From the NCBI RefSeq assembly GCF_027912515.1, contig NZ_CP115464.1:558001-622000 (forward strand): a stretch of 64,000 nt of DNA, given 5' to 3'. This document shows, piece by piece, positions 21,612 to 32,103 of the stretch (its first letter is position 1; the number at the start of each line of letters is the position of its first letter). A program made the position numbers and the translations under genes. The notes below the pieces were generated by a model. It was not told where the DNA came from, made no database searches, and saw only the letters and a list, made by a program, of their open reading frames with translations. This DNA is from Brevundimonas sp. NIBR10 (GTDB taxonomy: Bacteria; Pseudomonadota; Alphaproteobacteria; Caulobacterales; Caulobacteraceae).

Positions 21612-22960
21612 CATATCCATAAAGTCAAACTAAAGCATTGAATCGAAGGAATCCAGCGCGTCGGCCGAGGTTCAAGCCTTGGGCTGAAGCGCTCACCAAT
21701 CCGCTCCGCAAGCGCCCGAACCGGATCGTCGCTCAGATGCGCATACCGTTCCGTGGCGCGACTGTTGGCATGTCCGAGCGCCTTGCCGATCATGGGCAGA
21801 CTGGCCCCGTCGGCCAGGGCGAAACTCGCGAAACTGTGGCGCAGGTCATGAATGCGCACCCCTTCCAGCTTGGCCTTGGGCAGCACCTTGTCGCGCCAGA
21901 TCTTGGATTCGGACGTCGCATATCCGTTGTCGCCCTTGGTGGCCGGGAAGACAAACTGGCTTCGACCGCGGGTCTTGTAGAGACGCTGCAGGATTCCATA
22001 CGCTAGGTCGTTCAGAGAAATCCGCCGATCGCCGGTGCGGCCGCCGGCCTTCGTGCGGCTCGGCGGCAGGACGAGCCGGCGCCGGTCGAAGTCGACCTCC
22101 GTCCAGCGCAGGCCAGCGATCTCGTTGCGCCGCGCGCCGGTCAGCAGAAGAAGGCGATAGACCGCGCCCTGCCGCTCCGAAATCGTCGCATCCGCTTCCA
22201 GGGCGTCGAGGGCGGCGATCAGGTCTTGGGCCTGGGCCTCTGACAGAAAGCGTTCGACCGCCGGCCGGAGCTTGCGCTCGACCTTGGCGCAGGGGTTCGG
22301 CCCGGCGAAATGCCCCCTGTCGATCGCCCAGTTGAAGGTCGCCCGCAGGGTGGAATAGGTCCGGTCAGCGATCCCGGCGCCACCCTTCACGATGGAACGA
22401 CCTCGAAATTTGGTCTTCACATCCTTGGCCGTCTTCCCGGCCGAGATCGATCGGATCATCCCGGTGATGTGGTCCCGAGTGACCGTATCAAGAGCCATCT
22501 TCCCAAGCAGGGGGACGACATGGCGCTCGAGGTTGGTCCGATCCATGGCCCACGACGAGTCCCGTTTGGTCGGTTTGTCGTTCGGCCCCTTCTCCAGATA
22601 AAGCTCGACCAGGCCTTTGACGGTGAGCCCCTCGATGCGCCTGCGGGCTTCGCCGGGATCGATGCCGCGCCGGGCATCGACCACGACCGACGCCGCCTCC
22701 CTGCGAGCCCGATCCGCCGTGAGCTTGTCCGGCCCGTCTCCATGCTCGCCGAGCGTCAGCCAGCGCTGGATCCCGCGGACCCGGTACTTGATGGCGAAGA
22801 TTTTTCGGACCGGCTTGGCGGCATGACCCTGTCGGGTCTCGGTTCCGGGATAGATACGAAGGCAGAAGCCAGCGATCTCGCTATCCCAGATTCGACCCTC
22901 GCCGGTCTCCGGAACGGGCGCGCTCTCAACCACGCGCTTGGTGAGTTTTTGCTTCGTCAT
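21611..22960 (-). CDS. int: Tyrosine integrase of the element
   Basis: A 449-residue phage-type integrase. An N-terminal arm-binding DUF4102-like domain (residues ~10-100) is followed by a core-binding domain (~110-220) and the catalytic domain: R277 in TGARRNEIAGLRW, H-x-x-R in HDLRHSF (from 371), GHANSRATERYAH with the Tyr nucleophile at 406. The set is complete, so it should be active. It lies beside the tRNA-Gly att site, as expected for tRNA-targeting island integrases. Its promoter must lie between 22,961 and the att site. The last ~15 residues are atypical and may derive from insertion scars. Confidence 0.93.
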   Translation of the reverse strand: MTKQKLTKRVVESAPVPETGEGRIWDSEIAGFCLRIYPGTETRQGHAAKPVRKIFAIKYRVRGIQRWLTLGEHGDGPDKLTADRARREAASVVVDARRGIDPGEARRRIEGLTVKGLVELYLEKGPNDKPTKRDSSWAMDRTNLERHVVPLLGKMALDTVTRDHITGMIRSISAGKTAKDVKTKFRGRSIVKGGAGIADRTYSTLRATFNWAIDRGHFAGPNPCAKVERKLRPAVERFLSEAQAQDLIAALDALEADATISERQGAVYRLLLLTGARRNEIAGLRWTEVDFDRRRLVLPPSRTKAGGRTGDRRISLNDLAYGILQRLYKTRGRSQFVFPATKGDNGYATSESKIWRDKVLPKAKLEGVRIHDLRHSFASFALADGASLPMIGKALGHANSRATERYAHLSDDPVRALAERIGERFSPRLEPRPTRWIPSIQCFSLTLWI

Positions 22961-23124
22961 GGTGATAGAAATATACGCTCATTTCCGAGCCACCGCTACC
23001 ACTCCGCTACCAACTCAAACGAAACCGGCCGAAACGCTCCGCAATCGGATGAACGTAAAAACCTATGAAAAACAGTTAGTAAGAGCGCATTTTGGAGCGC
23101 CCTGAAAAGCCCGGAAATGCTGAT

Positions 23125-23177
23125 CCCCAACATTGCCAAGGTTGGGGTCGAGAGTTCGAATCTCTTCGCCCGCTCCA
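23125..23177 (+). other. Attachment site: tRNA-Gly(GCC) 3' fragment with palindromic core
   Basis: From 23,133 the sequence is the 3' part of tRNA-Gly: anticodon loop TTGCCAA (GCC at 23,135-23,137), T-arm GAGAGTTCGAATCTCTT, acceptor strand CGCCCGC, discriminator T and CCA. The 5' half of a tRNA is absent. The core forms a perfect inverted repeat CCCCAAC-attgccaag-GTTGGGG (23,125-23,147), typical of an integrase crossover site. It marks the right end of the element. Confidence 0.8.
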
Positions 23178-23188
23178 GTCGTACCAAG

Positions 23189-23216
23189 AGGCCCGATCGC
23201 AAGGTCGGGCCTTTTT
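23189..23216 (+). terminator. Rho-independent terminator after tRNA fragment
   Basis: Stem AGGCCCGA / TCGGGCCT (8 bp, 8-nt loop) followed by a T run. It is the original terminator of a tRNA-Gly gene. Confidence 0.8.
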
Positions 23217-23242
23217 GCTGTCTACGCCCGGGCTGCGTGAGT

Positions 23243-23292
23243 TTGCCAAGGTTGGGGTCGAGATTTTGGAATCTGTTTGCCCGCCCGCTCCA
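23243..23292 (+). repeat. Second, degenerate tRNA-Gly 3' fragment
   Basis: TTGCCAAGGTTGGGGTCGAG is repeated exactly, 110 bp after the first copy. The T-arm is then broken (ATTTTGGAATCTGTTTG) before GCCCGCTCCA returns. It cannot fold as a tRNA 3' half. It is a relic of an older insertion or of a tandem tRNA copy. Confidence 0.7.
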
Positions 23293-23305
23293 GTCGTTCA
23301 GAAAG

Positions 23306-23332
23306 AGCCCGGTCGCAAAATCGGGCTTTTTT
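23306..23332 (+). terminator. Second terminator-like hairpin
   Basis: Stem AGCCCG / CGGGCT followed by six T. It is a diverged copy of the terminator at 23,189, so the tRNA end and its terminator were duplicated together. Confidence 0.7.
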
Positions 23333-23419
23333 GTTTCTGCGCTGACGGGGTCTGACGCAGCCGTCATCCGCATTGCTCCGGTCGATGAAATCCTTCAGGT
23401 TTCGCGGCGGAGGGCGAGC

Positions 23420-24163
23420 ATGAGCGTGGAGAAGGATCTGGGGTCGACGGTCAGGCCGGTGGAGACCGCGCGGCTTGACGCCTTCGTGGACGCATCCTTC
23501 GCCTTCGCCGTGACCCTGCTGATCATCGCCGGGGCCAATCCGCTCGAGAATTTCGCCGACTTGTTGCATGCGCTCGGCCGTGTGCCGGCTTTTGCCTGCG
23601 GGTTCGGGCTGGTGGTGATGTTCTGGCTGGCGCACAGGAATTTCGGACGGCTGGCGCCCATCCGTGACAGCTGGTCGGCGACGCTCAGCCTGATGATCGT
23701 GTTCATGATCCTGGTCTACGTCTTCCCCTTGCGGCTGCTGACCGAGGCGGGGGCGGGGTATTTCTCGGGGGGACGGCTGCCGGGGCGCGACCTGATCGCG
23801 TCGTATGCCCAACTGCGGATCATCTACACCATCTATGGGATCGGCTTCGCCTTCCTGAGCTGGCTGTATTTCCTGCTGTACGGCCATGCGCTGAAGCGGG
23901 GGACGGTCGCAGGCCTGGCCGAGGAAGACCGTGATGAAGCGGCGGAAAGCCGCGCCATCTGGGGCATGATCACCCTGGCCGGGCTGTTCTCGGCGGCGCT
24001 CGCCTGGATCATTCCGACGCGGATCGCACCCTGGGCACCGGGCTTCGCCTACTGGATCATCCCCTTCACCCTGTATTTCGCCAATCTGATCCACCGACGC
24101 CGCAGCGGCCGGGGCCTGTTCGGCGTGCGGCGCAAGGCGGCCGCGCCGGAGGGGCTGGCCTGA
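23420..24163 (+). CDS. TMEM175-family (DUF1211) membrane protein
   Basis: A 247-residue protein with six hydrophobic segments. Near the N-terminus RLDAFVDASFAFAVTLLIIA corresponds to the family's selectivity helix (F-x-D-A/S-x-F-A). Bacterial TMEM175 proteins are potassium-permeable channels. The start at 23420 puts this helix near residue 20, as in relatives, and avoids the tRNA relics. It is the first chromosomal gene right of the element. Confidence 0.72.
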   Translation: MSVEKDLGSTVRPVETARLDAFVDASFAFAVTLLIIAGANPLENFADLLHALGRVPAFACGFGLVVMFWLAHRNFGRLAPIRDSWSATLSLMIVFMILVYVFPLRLLTEAGAGYFSGGRLPGRDLIASYAQLRIIYTIYGIGFAFLSWLYFLLYGHALKRGTVAGLAEEDRDEAAESRAIWGMITLAGLFSAALAWIIPTRIAPWAPGFAYWIIPFTLYFANLIHRRRSGRGLFGVRRKAAAPEGLA

Positions 24164-25012
24164 TCAGGCGTAGAGGGCGGCAAACAGACCGGCTTCGGGA
24201 GACGAGGCGCGGATACCCCGGTCGAGGTCGTCCAGGGCCTTGTCGATCGCCTTCAAGCCCTCGTCGGCGTCCTCGAACGCCGTATTCGTCTCGTCATCCA
24301 TGGGCTTGAAGGCCATCTGGACCTTCGCCTTGTCGAGCAACTCCTTGATCCATTTGCCGATGCCCCGGACCTCCTTGACGAAGGTCATGTCGGCGGCGGC
24401 CTCGGAGCCGGAAAGCCTGTGCTTCATGTCCTTGTAGATGTCGGCGGGTCGAACCTCGGCGCGCAGGGCGGTCCAGGCCTCGGCCGTCTGTTCTGCGTCC
24501 GGTCGGACAGCCGGCTCGGTCGGCGCTTCTGTTTCGACGGCGTCCGCATCCGAGCCCTCTGACACCGCAGGATCGGCGTCAGGATCAGCCTTCGCCTCGG
24601 CCTTGGTGGTCCGAGACGGGGCGGTCATGCCGGTGCTCGCGCCGGCACCGGGCGGGGGCGTGCCGCCGGCCTCGGCATAGGCCTTGAGCGCCGATTTCAG
24701 CTGCTTGACGATCTGGGCCAGCTGTTTGGCCATGACCTGGGGGTTGTCGGAGGCGAACTGTTTGAGGGTGCGGATGCGCTCGACCAGGACCTGGACCTGT
24801 TGGCGGGCCTGGTCCTTCCGCGCCAGACGCTGTTTGCGGGTCTGGTCCTCGACCGGAGACGGCTGTTCGGCGCGCGCGGCGGTCGCGGTCTTGATGCCCG
24901 TCAACGTCGCACGAGCCTTGGCGGCCCTGGCATCCGACGGTGCCAGGGCGCTGACCGCGCTCTGCGGCGCGAGCGTGCGGGGCTGTGACAGGGCGAGGGT
25001 GGCGAGCGACAT
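24164..25012 (-). CDS. Hypothetical helical protein
   Basis: 282 residues without a recognised domain. An Ala-rich N-terminus (no clear signal peptide) is followed by a coiled-coil-like stretch (QQVQVLVERIRTLKQFASD, AKQLAQIVKQLKSALKAYA, about residues 70-115), an acidic low-complexity linker (125-170) and a helical C-terminus (IGKWIKELLDKAKVQMAFK). The 3' end abuts the TMEM175 gene with no gap. Function unknown. Confidence 0.65.
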   Translation of the reverse strand: MSLATLALSQPRTLAPQSAVSALAPSDARAAKARATLTGIKTATAARAEQPSPVEDQTRKQRLARKDQARQQVQVLVERIRTLKQFASDNPQVMAKQLAQIVKQLKSALKAYAEAGGTPPPGAGASTGMTAPSRTTKAEAKADPDADPAVSEGSDADAVETEAPTEPAVRPDAEQTAEAWTALRAEVRPADIYKDMKHRLSGSEAAADMTFVKEVRGIGKWIKELLDKAKVQMAFKPMDDETNTAFEDADEGLKAIDKALDDLDRGIRASSPEAGLFAALYA

Positions 25013-25123
25013 CGGACCGAGCTTTCTGCTGGGACCGCCACCCTAACACAGAGAGCCTAAGCCAAGCTTGACGCGTTGACGCGCCATTTGGCTTACGCCC
25101 GGTCATCCGGTTAAACACGACGG

Positions 25124-26626
<1,503 letters not shown>

Positions 26627-26656
26627 AGCGTCCGCAAAGGACGCCGGAGGAAGCCC

Positions 26657-27742
26657 ATGACCGACGCCGCCACGAGTTCCGAAGATGCCCAGGCCACGTT
26701 CGGCGGCACGCGCGAGGTCGATCCCCGCTATGCGCTGGACGCGGGGGCTCTCGACGCCTGGATGCGCGACAATGTCGAGGGCTATGCCGGACCCCTGACG
26801 ATCCGCCAGTTCAAGGGCGGCCAGTCGAACCCGACCTATGAACTGACGACACCGACCCGGGCCTATGTGTTGCGTCGCAAGCCACCGGGCGTCCTGCTGG
26901 CCTCGGCCCACGCCATGGACCGCGAGTTCACGGTGATCTCGGCCCTGCACGCGCAAGGCTTCCCGGTCGCCCGGCCCTATGCCCTCTGCACCGACGACGC
27001 CGTGATCGGCTCGATGTTCTACGTCATGGACAAGGTCGAGGGCCGGGTCCTGTGGGACCTCAAGCTGCCGGGGCTGGAGGCCGCAGAACGGCGCGCCATC
27101 TATGAGGCCCAGACCGATACCCTGGCGCGTCTGCACGGCTTCGATCCCGCCGCGATCGGCCTGGGCGACTACGGCAAGCCCGGCAACTATTTCGAACGTC
27201 AGGTCGGGCGCTGGACCAAACAGTATCGGGCGTCCGAGATCGATCCGGTCCCGGCCATGGACCGGCTGATCGAATTCCTGCCCGCGACCCTGCCGGTGCA
27301 GGGGCCGACACGGATCGTCCACGGCGACTTCCGGCTCGACAACCTGATCGTCGCCGCCGACGGGCCCGAGGTTCGTGCGGTGCTGGACTGGGAACTGTCG
27401 ACGCTCGGCGATCCGATGGCGGACTTCTCCTACATGCTGATCGGCTGGGTCCTGCCGGCCAGCCAGAGGAACGGGCTTGCGGGCGCGGACCTGAAGGCAC
27501 TCGGCATCCCGACGCTGGAAGAGACAGCGGAGCGCTACGCCGAGAAGACCGGCGCAGGCGTGCCGGCCGACCTGAACTGGCTGCTGGCCTACAACCTGTT
27601 CCGGCTGGCGGCGATCTGCCAGGGGATCGCCGGACGGGTCCGCGACGGCACGGCGGCCAGCGCCCACGCCCGGTCCATGGCGGCCCAGGTCGGACCCCTG
27701 TCGGACGCGGCCTGGACCTATGCGAAGCGGGCGGGGGCCTGA
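26657..27742 (+). CDS. APH-like phosphotransferase family protein
   Basis: A 361-residue protein-kinase-like fold protein: IRQFKGGQSNPTYEL (nucleotide loop), RRKPPG, then the catalytic VHGDFRLDNLIV and metal-binding VLDWELSTLGDPMADF. This is the ACAD10/11-like group that phosphorylates small hydroxylated substrates, often near acyl-CoA dehydrogenases, rather than an antibiotic-resistance enzyme. It follows glpK by 30 nt on the same strand. Substrate not determined. Confidence 0.85.
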   Translation: MTDAATSSEDAQATFGGTREVDPRYALDAGALDAWMRDNVEGYAGPLTIRQFKGGQSNPTYELTTPTRAYVLRRKPPGVLLASAHAMDREFTVISALHAQGFPVARPYALCTDDAVIGSMFYVMDKVEGRVLWDLKLPGLEAAERRAIYEAQTDTLARLHGFDPAAIGLGDYGKPGNYFERQVGRWTKQYRASEIDPVPAMDRLIEFLPATLPVQGPTRIVHGDFRLDNLIVAADGPEVRAVLDWELSTLGDPMADFSYMLIGWVLPASQRNGLAGADLKALGIPTLEETAERYAEKTGAGVPADLNWLLAYNLFRLAAICQGIAGRVRDGTAASAHARSMAAQVGPLSDAAWTYAKRAGA

Positions 27743-27745
27743 CGC

Positions 27746-29395
27746 CTATTTCGCGTAAAGCTTGACCACCTCGTAGAGGAAGTCGCGACCTTCATAGAGG
27801 GACCGCACGCGCAGCCGCTCGTTCAGGCCGTGGACCCCGTTGCCGTCCGGGTCGGTGAACATCCCGGTCATCCCATAGGTCGGGATGCCCGCCGCATTGG
27901 TGAAGCGGCCATCGGTGGCCCCCGTCGACAGGGTCGGCACCACCGGCACGCCCGGCCAGATCCGGCCCGCGACCTGGCGCACCGGGTCGAGGATCTCGGC
28001 CGTCAGGGGCGGCGGCGGCGCGATCGGGCTGGGCTCGCCGACCGTGGCGATCGTCACGCCCGGCACGACCAGGACCCGTTCGATCTCGGCCTGGGTCTCC
28101 GCGATCGTGTGGCCGGGCAGGATGCGGCAGTTGACGTTGACCTCGACCTTCTGGGGCTGGGCGTTCGGCGCATGGCCGCCCTCGATCAGGGTCGGGACAC
28201 AGGTCGTGCGCAGCATGGCGTTCCACACCGGATTGGCCGCCCCGAGCCCCAGGGCTGCCGCCGCATCCGGCACCTCTGCGGTCAGCAGGCGCAGGTCGTC
28301 GGCAAACCGTGGTGAGGTCTGGATCAGGGCGGTGAAATAAGCGCGGGTGACCGGCGTGACCTCCAGCGGGAAGTCGTGCCTCACCAGACGGTCCAGCCCC
28401 GCCCCCATCGCGGCGATGGCATTGTCCTTCCTCGGCCGTGCCGAGTGCCCGCCGGGGTTGGTCAGGGTCAGGGTGAAGTCCTGATAGACCTTCTCACCCG
28501 CCTGGACGTTCAGGGCCAGACGGTTGCCGTCGGCGTCGAGGTTGCCGCCCGCGCCCTCATTGAGGGCGAAACCGGCGCTGAGCGTCTCGGGCCGATGTTC
28601 CAGCAGCCACTGGACGCCGTTCCAGTGATCGTTGGTCTCCTCCCCGCAGGTCAGGGCCATCTTGAGCGTGCGGCGGGGCTGGAATCCCTCCGCCTTCAGC
28701 CGGATGAAGGTGTCGACCCAGACCGAGGCCTGGGCCTTGTCGTCCGAAGCGCCGCGCGCATAGAAATAGCCGTCCTCCTCCACCAGGGTGAAGGGATCGC
28801 GCTGCCAGTCCGACCGCCGCGCCTCGACCACGTCGATATGGGCCAGCAACAGGATGGCGGGGGCCGACGCGTCCGAACCTTTCAGGGTGGCGACCAGCGA
28901 ACCGAATTTGGGCTGGTCCTCGGGGACGATGACCTGGGCGTCCTCGGCCGAGTAACCGGCGGCGGTCAGCCGGGCCAGCATCCGGTTGGACGCGAGGGTG
29001 CAGTCGCCTTCGGACAGGGTGGTGTTGGTCTCGACCAGTTCCTCGTACAGGGCGCGGAAGGCCAGTTGGTCCGGACGCGGTTGCGGCGCCACGGTCGGCG
29101 TTTGGGCCCCCGCCTTGCTCACGAAGACGGCCGCACCGATGACCAGCACGGCGGCCAGGCCGAACAACAACAGGATCGCCCGGCTGGACCTTGTGTTGCG
29201 CATCTCCTGATAGGCCGGATCATCCAGCCAGTAACGGCCCTCGCCGGCCTCGACGACGGCGCTGCGACGCACCAGGCGACGCAGCGCCCCTCGCTGGATC
29301 AGGCGGCCTGGAGCCAGGGCGATGGCGGTGTCGGGCGAGACGGCTCCGGCGTCTCGCAGAGCCTGGGTGATACGCTTTTCGGCCTGGAGGGACAT
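27746..29395 (-). CDS. Membrane-anchored M20 metallopeptidase with N-terminal cytoplasmic domain
   Basis: About 549 residues. Residues 1-65 form a small charged domain (RITQALRDAGAVSPDTAIAL, RGALRRLVRRSAVVEAGEGR, YWLDD) resembling a short winged-helix protein. A transmembrane helix follows at ~72-93, then a periplasmic M20/PM20D1-like peptidase: AILLLAHIDVVEARRSDW, ARGASDDKAQASVW, TCGEETNDHWNG and late STGATDGRFTNAAGIP. M20 enzymes use two zinc ions to cleave amide bonds. Starting at 29,203 (MRNTRSS) would give only the anchored peptidase. There is no stop between the parts, so the fusion is real at sequence level. Confidence 0.82.
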   Translation of the reverse strand: MSLQAEKRITQALRDAGAVSPDTAIALAPGRLIQRGALRRLVRRSAVVEAGEGRYWLDDPAYQEMRNTRSSRAILLLFGLAAVLVIGAAVFVSKAGAQTPTVAPQPRPDQLAFRALYEELVETNTTLSEGDCTLASNRMLARLTAAGYSAEDAQVIVPEDQPKFGSLVATLKGSDASAPAILLLAHIDVVEARRSDWQRDPFTLVEEDGYFYARGASDDKAQASVWVDTFIRLKAEGFQPRRTLKMALTCGEETNDHWNGVQWLLEHRPETLSAGFALNEGAGGNLDADGNRLALNVQAGEKVYQDFTLTLTNPGGHSARPRKDNAIAAMGAGLDRLVRHDFPLEVTPVTRAYFTALIQTSPRFADDLRLLTAEVPDAAAALGLGAANPVWNAMLRTTCVPTLIEGGHAPNAQPQKVEVNVNCRILPGHTIAETQAEIERVLVVPGVTIATVGEPSPIAPPPPLTAEILDPVRQVAGRIWPGVPVVPTLSTGATDGRFTNAAGIPTYGMTGMFTDPDGNGVHGLNERLRVRSLYEGRDFLYEVVKLYAK

Positions 29396-29494
29396 GGCCG
29401 CCACCGCACCGCTTGACCCGACCGTCATCCGCATCACCCTCTGTTGTCGCAACGAGCCTAGCGCGGCGCACAGCCCTTGTCGCCGGAGTTCAGG

Positions 29495-30706
29495 TCAGAT
29501 CGGCGGCCCAGCGTTCAGCGCCGTCTCCAGCGCCGGGGCCAGGTCGCCACGCCCGACGACTGTGACGGTGTCGAGATTCAGCCATGGGGCCATCCGGCGC
29601 AGTTCGGTGGCGAGCCTGATCGGCGTGTCGCCGTCGGCTTCAGGCTCGCTCCAGGCGGCCTGAACCAGCAGGGCGCGTTTCTGACGATCGGCCTTCAGGT
29701 CGACGCAGGCGGTGATCGCCTCGTCCTGAAGGAAGGGCAGGACGTAGTAGCCGCGCTCGCGCTTGTGCGCCGGGGTGTAGATTTCCAGCCGCACCCGCAC
29801 GCCGAACAGCCGCTCTGTCCGGTCCCGGAACCAGATCAGGTTGTCGAACGGCGACAGGAGCGCCGAGGCCTCGACGCGGCGGGGTCGCCTCGCCTCGGGA
29901 TGCAGATAGGCCGGTTTGGACCAACCCCGCACGGTGACGGGAGTCAGGGCCCTCGCCTCGACCAGTTCGGCCAGCCGGGCTCGCGAATCCTCCAGCGACA
30001 GCCGGAAATAGTCGCGCAGGTCAGCGGCGGTGGCGATCCCCATGGCGCGGGCCGCGATAAGGATCAGCCCCCTCTGGGCCTCCGCGTCGTCCGGGGTCGG
30101 GGCGTCGGCGACGGCGGCGGGCAGGACCCGCTCGGTCAGGTCATAGACCCGCTCGAAACCCCGGCGGGTCCGGGTGGTGATGAAGCCCGACCAGAACAGC
30201 CACTCCAGCGCCCGCTTGCCGTCCGACCACTCCCACCAGCCGGGCTTTCCCCGCGGCCCGGCGGCGAAGTCCGCGCCCGTCACCGACCCACGACGCTCGA
30301 TCTCGGTCAGGACGCCGTCGATATAGTCGCGCCGTTCGCGTCCGAACCGCGCCAGCCCGGTCCACAGCTCGCCACCCTGAGCCCGCGCCATTCGCCAGCG
30401 CAGCAGGGGCTGGCTCTCGACCGGAAGGAAGGACGCCTCATGGCCCCAGTATTCGAACAGACTGCGTTTGCCCGGCCCCCAGGCGGCGCGCTCCAGCAGA
30501 CCCCGGTCATAGGCACCGAGCCGCGAGAACAGCGGCAGATAGTGCGTCCGGCTGACCACATTGACGCTGTCGATCTGGACCACGCCCAGCCGTCGGACCA
30601 GGTCGTTGACCTGACGCGTGCCCGGCTCGGCCGACGCAGGCCGGCCGAAACCCTGGGCGGCCAGGGCGATGCGGCGGGCCTGGGCTGAGGTGATCTCGAT
30701 CGTCAT
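29495..30706 (-). CDS. YcaQ/AlkZ-like DNA glycosylase (crosslink repair)
   Basis: A 403-residue winged-helix protein of the HTH_42 family. It carries the catalytic Q-x-D in VVQIDSVNVVSRTHYL, followed by LFEYWGHEASFLPV and, further on, RVEASALLSPFDNLIWFRD and ERGYYVLPFL. YcaQ/AlkZ enzymes unhook interstrand crosslinks and alkylated bases. The start at 30706 gives the normal N-terminus (MTIEITSAQARRIAL). It is divergent from the MgtC-like gene with a 97-nt gap. Confidence 0.87.
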   Translation of the reverse strand: MTIEITSAQARRIALAAQGFGRPASAEPGTRQVNDLVRRLGVVQIDSVNVVSRTHYLPLFSRLGAYDRGLLERAAWGPGKRSLFEYWGHEASFLPVESQPLLRWRMARAQGGELWTGLARFGRERRDYIDGVLTEIERRGSVTGADFAAGPRGKPGWWEWSDGKRALEWLFWSGFITTRTRRGFERVYDLTERVLPAAVADAPTPDDAEAQRGLILIAARAMGIATAADLRDYFRLSLEDSRARLAELVEARALTPVTVRGWSKPAYLHPEARRPRRVEASALLSPFDNLIWFRDRTERLFGVRVRLEIYTPAHKRERGYYVLPFLQDEAITACVDLKADRQKRALLVQAAWSEPEADGDTPIRLATELRRMAPWLNLDTVTVVGRGDLAPALETALNAGPPI

Positions 30707-30803
30707 TTCGCCATGGTGGCCCAAGTCTTGGGCCCCGTCATCGGGCGGTCTGGCCGAAATCGGACCTGACGGAACACGACCCCAGGCCGTCCGTTCACGG
30801 ATC

Positions 30804-31508
30804 ATGATCGAGGACTGGCTTTCCGACCTTCAGGCTCACGGCCCACCCATCATCGGCGCCGTGATCGCAGGCGGGGCAATCGGGCTGGAGCGCGAGTGGC
30901 GAGGGCGGTCGGCAGGGTTCCGCACCCACATCCTGGTCTGTCTGGCGTCGGCTCTGCTGATGCAGGCGGCCATGACCCAGGCCGACTGGGCGTTCCAGGC
31001 CCTGCCGGACGAGAACATCGTCACCGACCCGACCCGGATGGCCCACGGCGTCCTGACCGGCATCGGCTTCCTGTGCGCCGGCGTGATCTTCCGCACCGGC
31101 CTGTCGATCCACGGCCTGACCACGGCGGCGTCGCTGTGGATCACCTCGGCCCTGGGCATATTGTTCGGAGCCGGGCTGAATGGGCTGGGCGTCACGGGCA
31201 CGGTCGTGACCCTGGCCATTCTGGTTCTGCTCCGGATGGTGGCCAAGGCGCTGCCCGGGCTCATCACGGTGGACGTCGCCGTCTCCTGGCCAGGCAGCGC
31301 CTCGGGTCCCCGCGCAGAGGTGGAGCGCCGGCTGGCCGCCGTCGATCCCGGCTTTCGCATCACCGAACAGAAGATCGAGCCCGACCGGTCCGCCCGCAGC
31401 GAGGCCTTTCGCCTGCGCATCAAGGCCGGAGACCTCGCCACCCTGGCCGACGACCTGGCGGCCGTTCCGGGACTGGGCGGGGTCACGATCGATCCGCGCG
31501 ACGACTGA
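30804..31508 (+). CDS. MgtC/SapB family membrane protein
   Basis: A 234-residue protein: four or five helices in the first ~140 residues with GGAIGLEREWRGRSAGFRTH, GVLTGIGFLCAGVIF and TTAASLWITSALGILFG, then a soluble C-terminal ACT-like domain. MgtC relatives affect magnesium homeostasis and virulence in other bacteria; their activity is not fully known. It precedes ruvC by 61 nt and may share its promoter region. Confidence 0.87.
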   Translation: MIEDWLSDLQAHGPPIIGAVIAGGAIGLEREWRGRSAGFRTHILVCLASALLMQAAMTQADWAFQALPDENIVTDPTRMAHGVLTGIGFLCAGVIFRTGLSIHGLTTAASLWITSALGILFGAGLNGLGVTGTVVTLAILVLLRMVAKALPGLITVDVAVSWPGSASGPRAEVERRLAAVDPGFRITEQKIEPDRSARSEAFRLRIKAGDLATLADDLAAVPGLGGVTIDPRDD

Positions 31509-31569
31509 GCACGACCGGAATCATCGTGGTCATTGTCCGTCAACCTTCTGTCTGGCATGACAGGAACGA

Positions 31570-32103
31570 ATGACGAACGCGGCGACTCAGTTTTCAGGTG
31601 GCGGAGCGGTCCGCATCCTCGGTCTCGACCCCGGCCTGCGCCGGACGGGCTGGGGCGTGGTGGCGGCCGAGGGCTCGCGTCTGCGCTGGATCGCGCATGG
31701 CGTGGTGACGCCGGACGACAAGGCCCCGTTCAGCGAGCGGCTGCTGCATCTGCTCGAAGCGGTCGGCGAGATCTGCGCCGCCCATGCCTGCGACGAGGCG
31801 GCGATCGAGGAGGTCTTCGTCAACGTCAACCCGGCCTCGACCCTGAAACTGGGCCATGCCAGGGCGGCGGTGATGCTGGCCCCGGCGCGGTGCGGCCTGT
31901 CGGTCGCGGAATATTCGCCCAACCTGATCAAGAAGGCCGTCGTCGGCGCGGGCCATGCCGACAAGGGCCAGATCGCCTTCATGGTGAAGCGGCTGCTGCC
32001 GGCCTCCGGCGACGTGAAGGCGGATGCGGCCGATGCCCTGGCCGTGGCGATCACCCATGCGCAACTGAGGAAGCGGGCCCTGCTCGCGCGGGTGGCGGCA
32101 TGA
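31570..32103 (+). CDS. ruvC: Holliday junction endonuclease RuvC
   Basis: A 177-residue resolvase that nicks Holliday junctions. The first catalytic Asp is in [14 protein letters not shown], the Glu in [14 protein letters not shown] and the late acidic pair in [16 protein letters not shown]. Its length is normal. It overlaps ruvA by ATGA, giving the ruvCAB operon. Confidence 0.96.
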   Translation: MTNAATQFSGGGAVRILGLDPGLRRTGWGVVAAEGSRLRWIAHGVVTPDDKAPFSERLLHLLEAVGEICAAHACDEAAIEEVFVNVNPASTLKLGHARAAVMLAPARCGLSVAEYSPNLIKKAVVGAGHADKGQIAFMVKRLLPASGDVKADAADALAVAITHAQLRKRALLARVAA

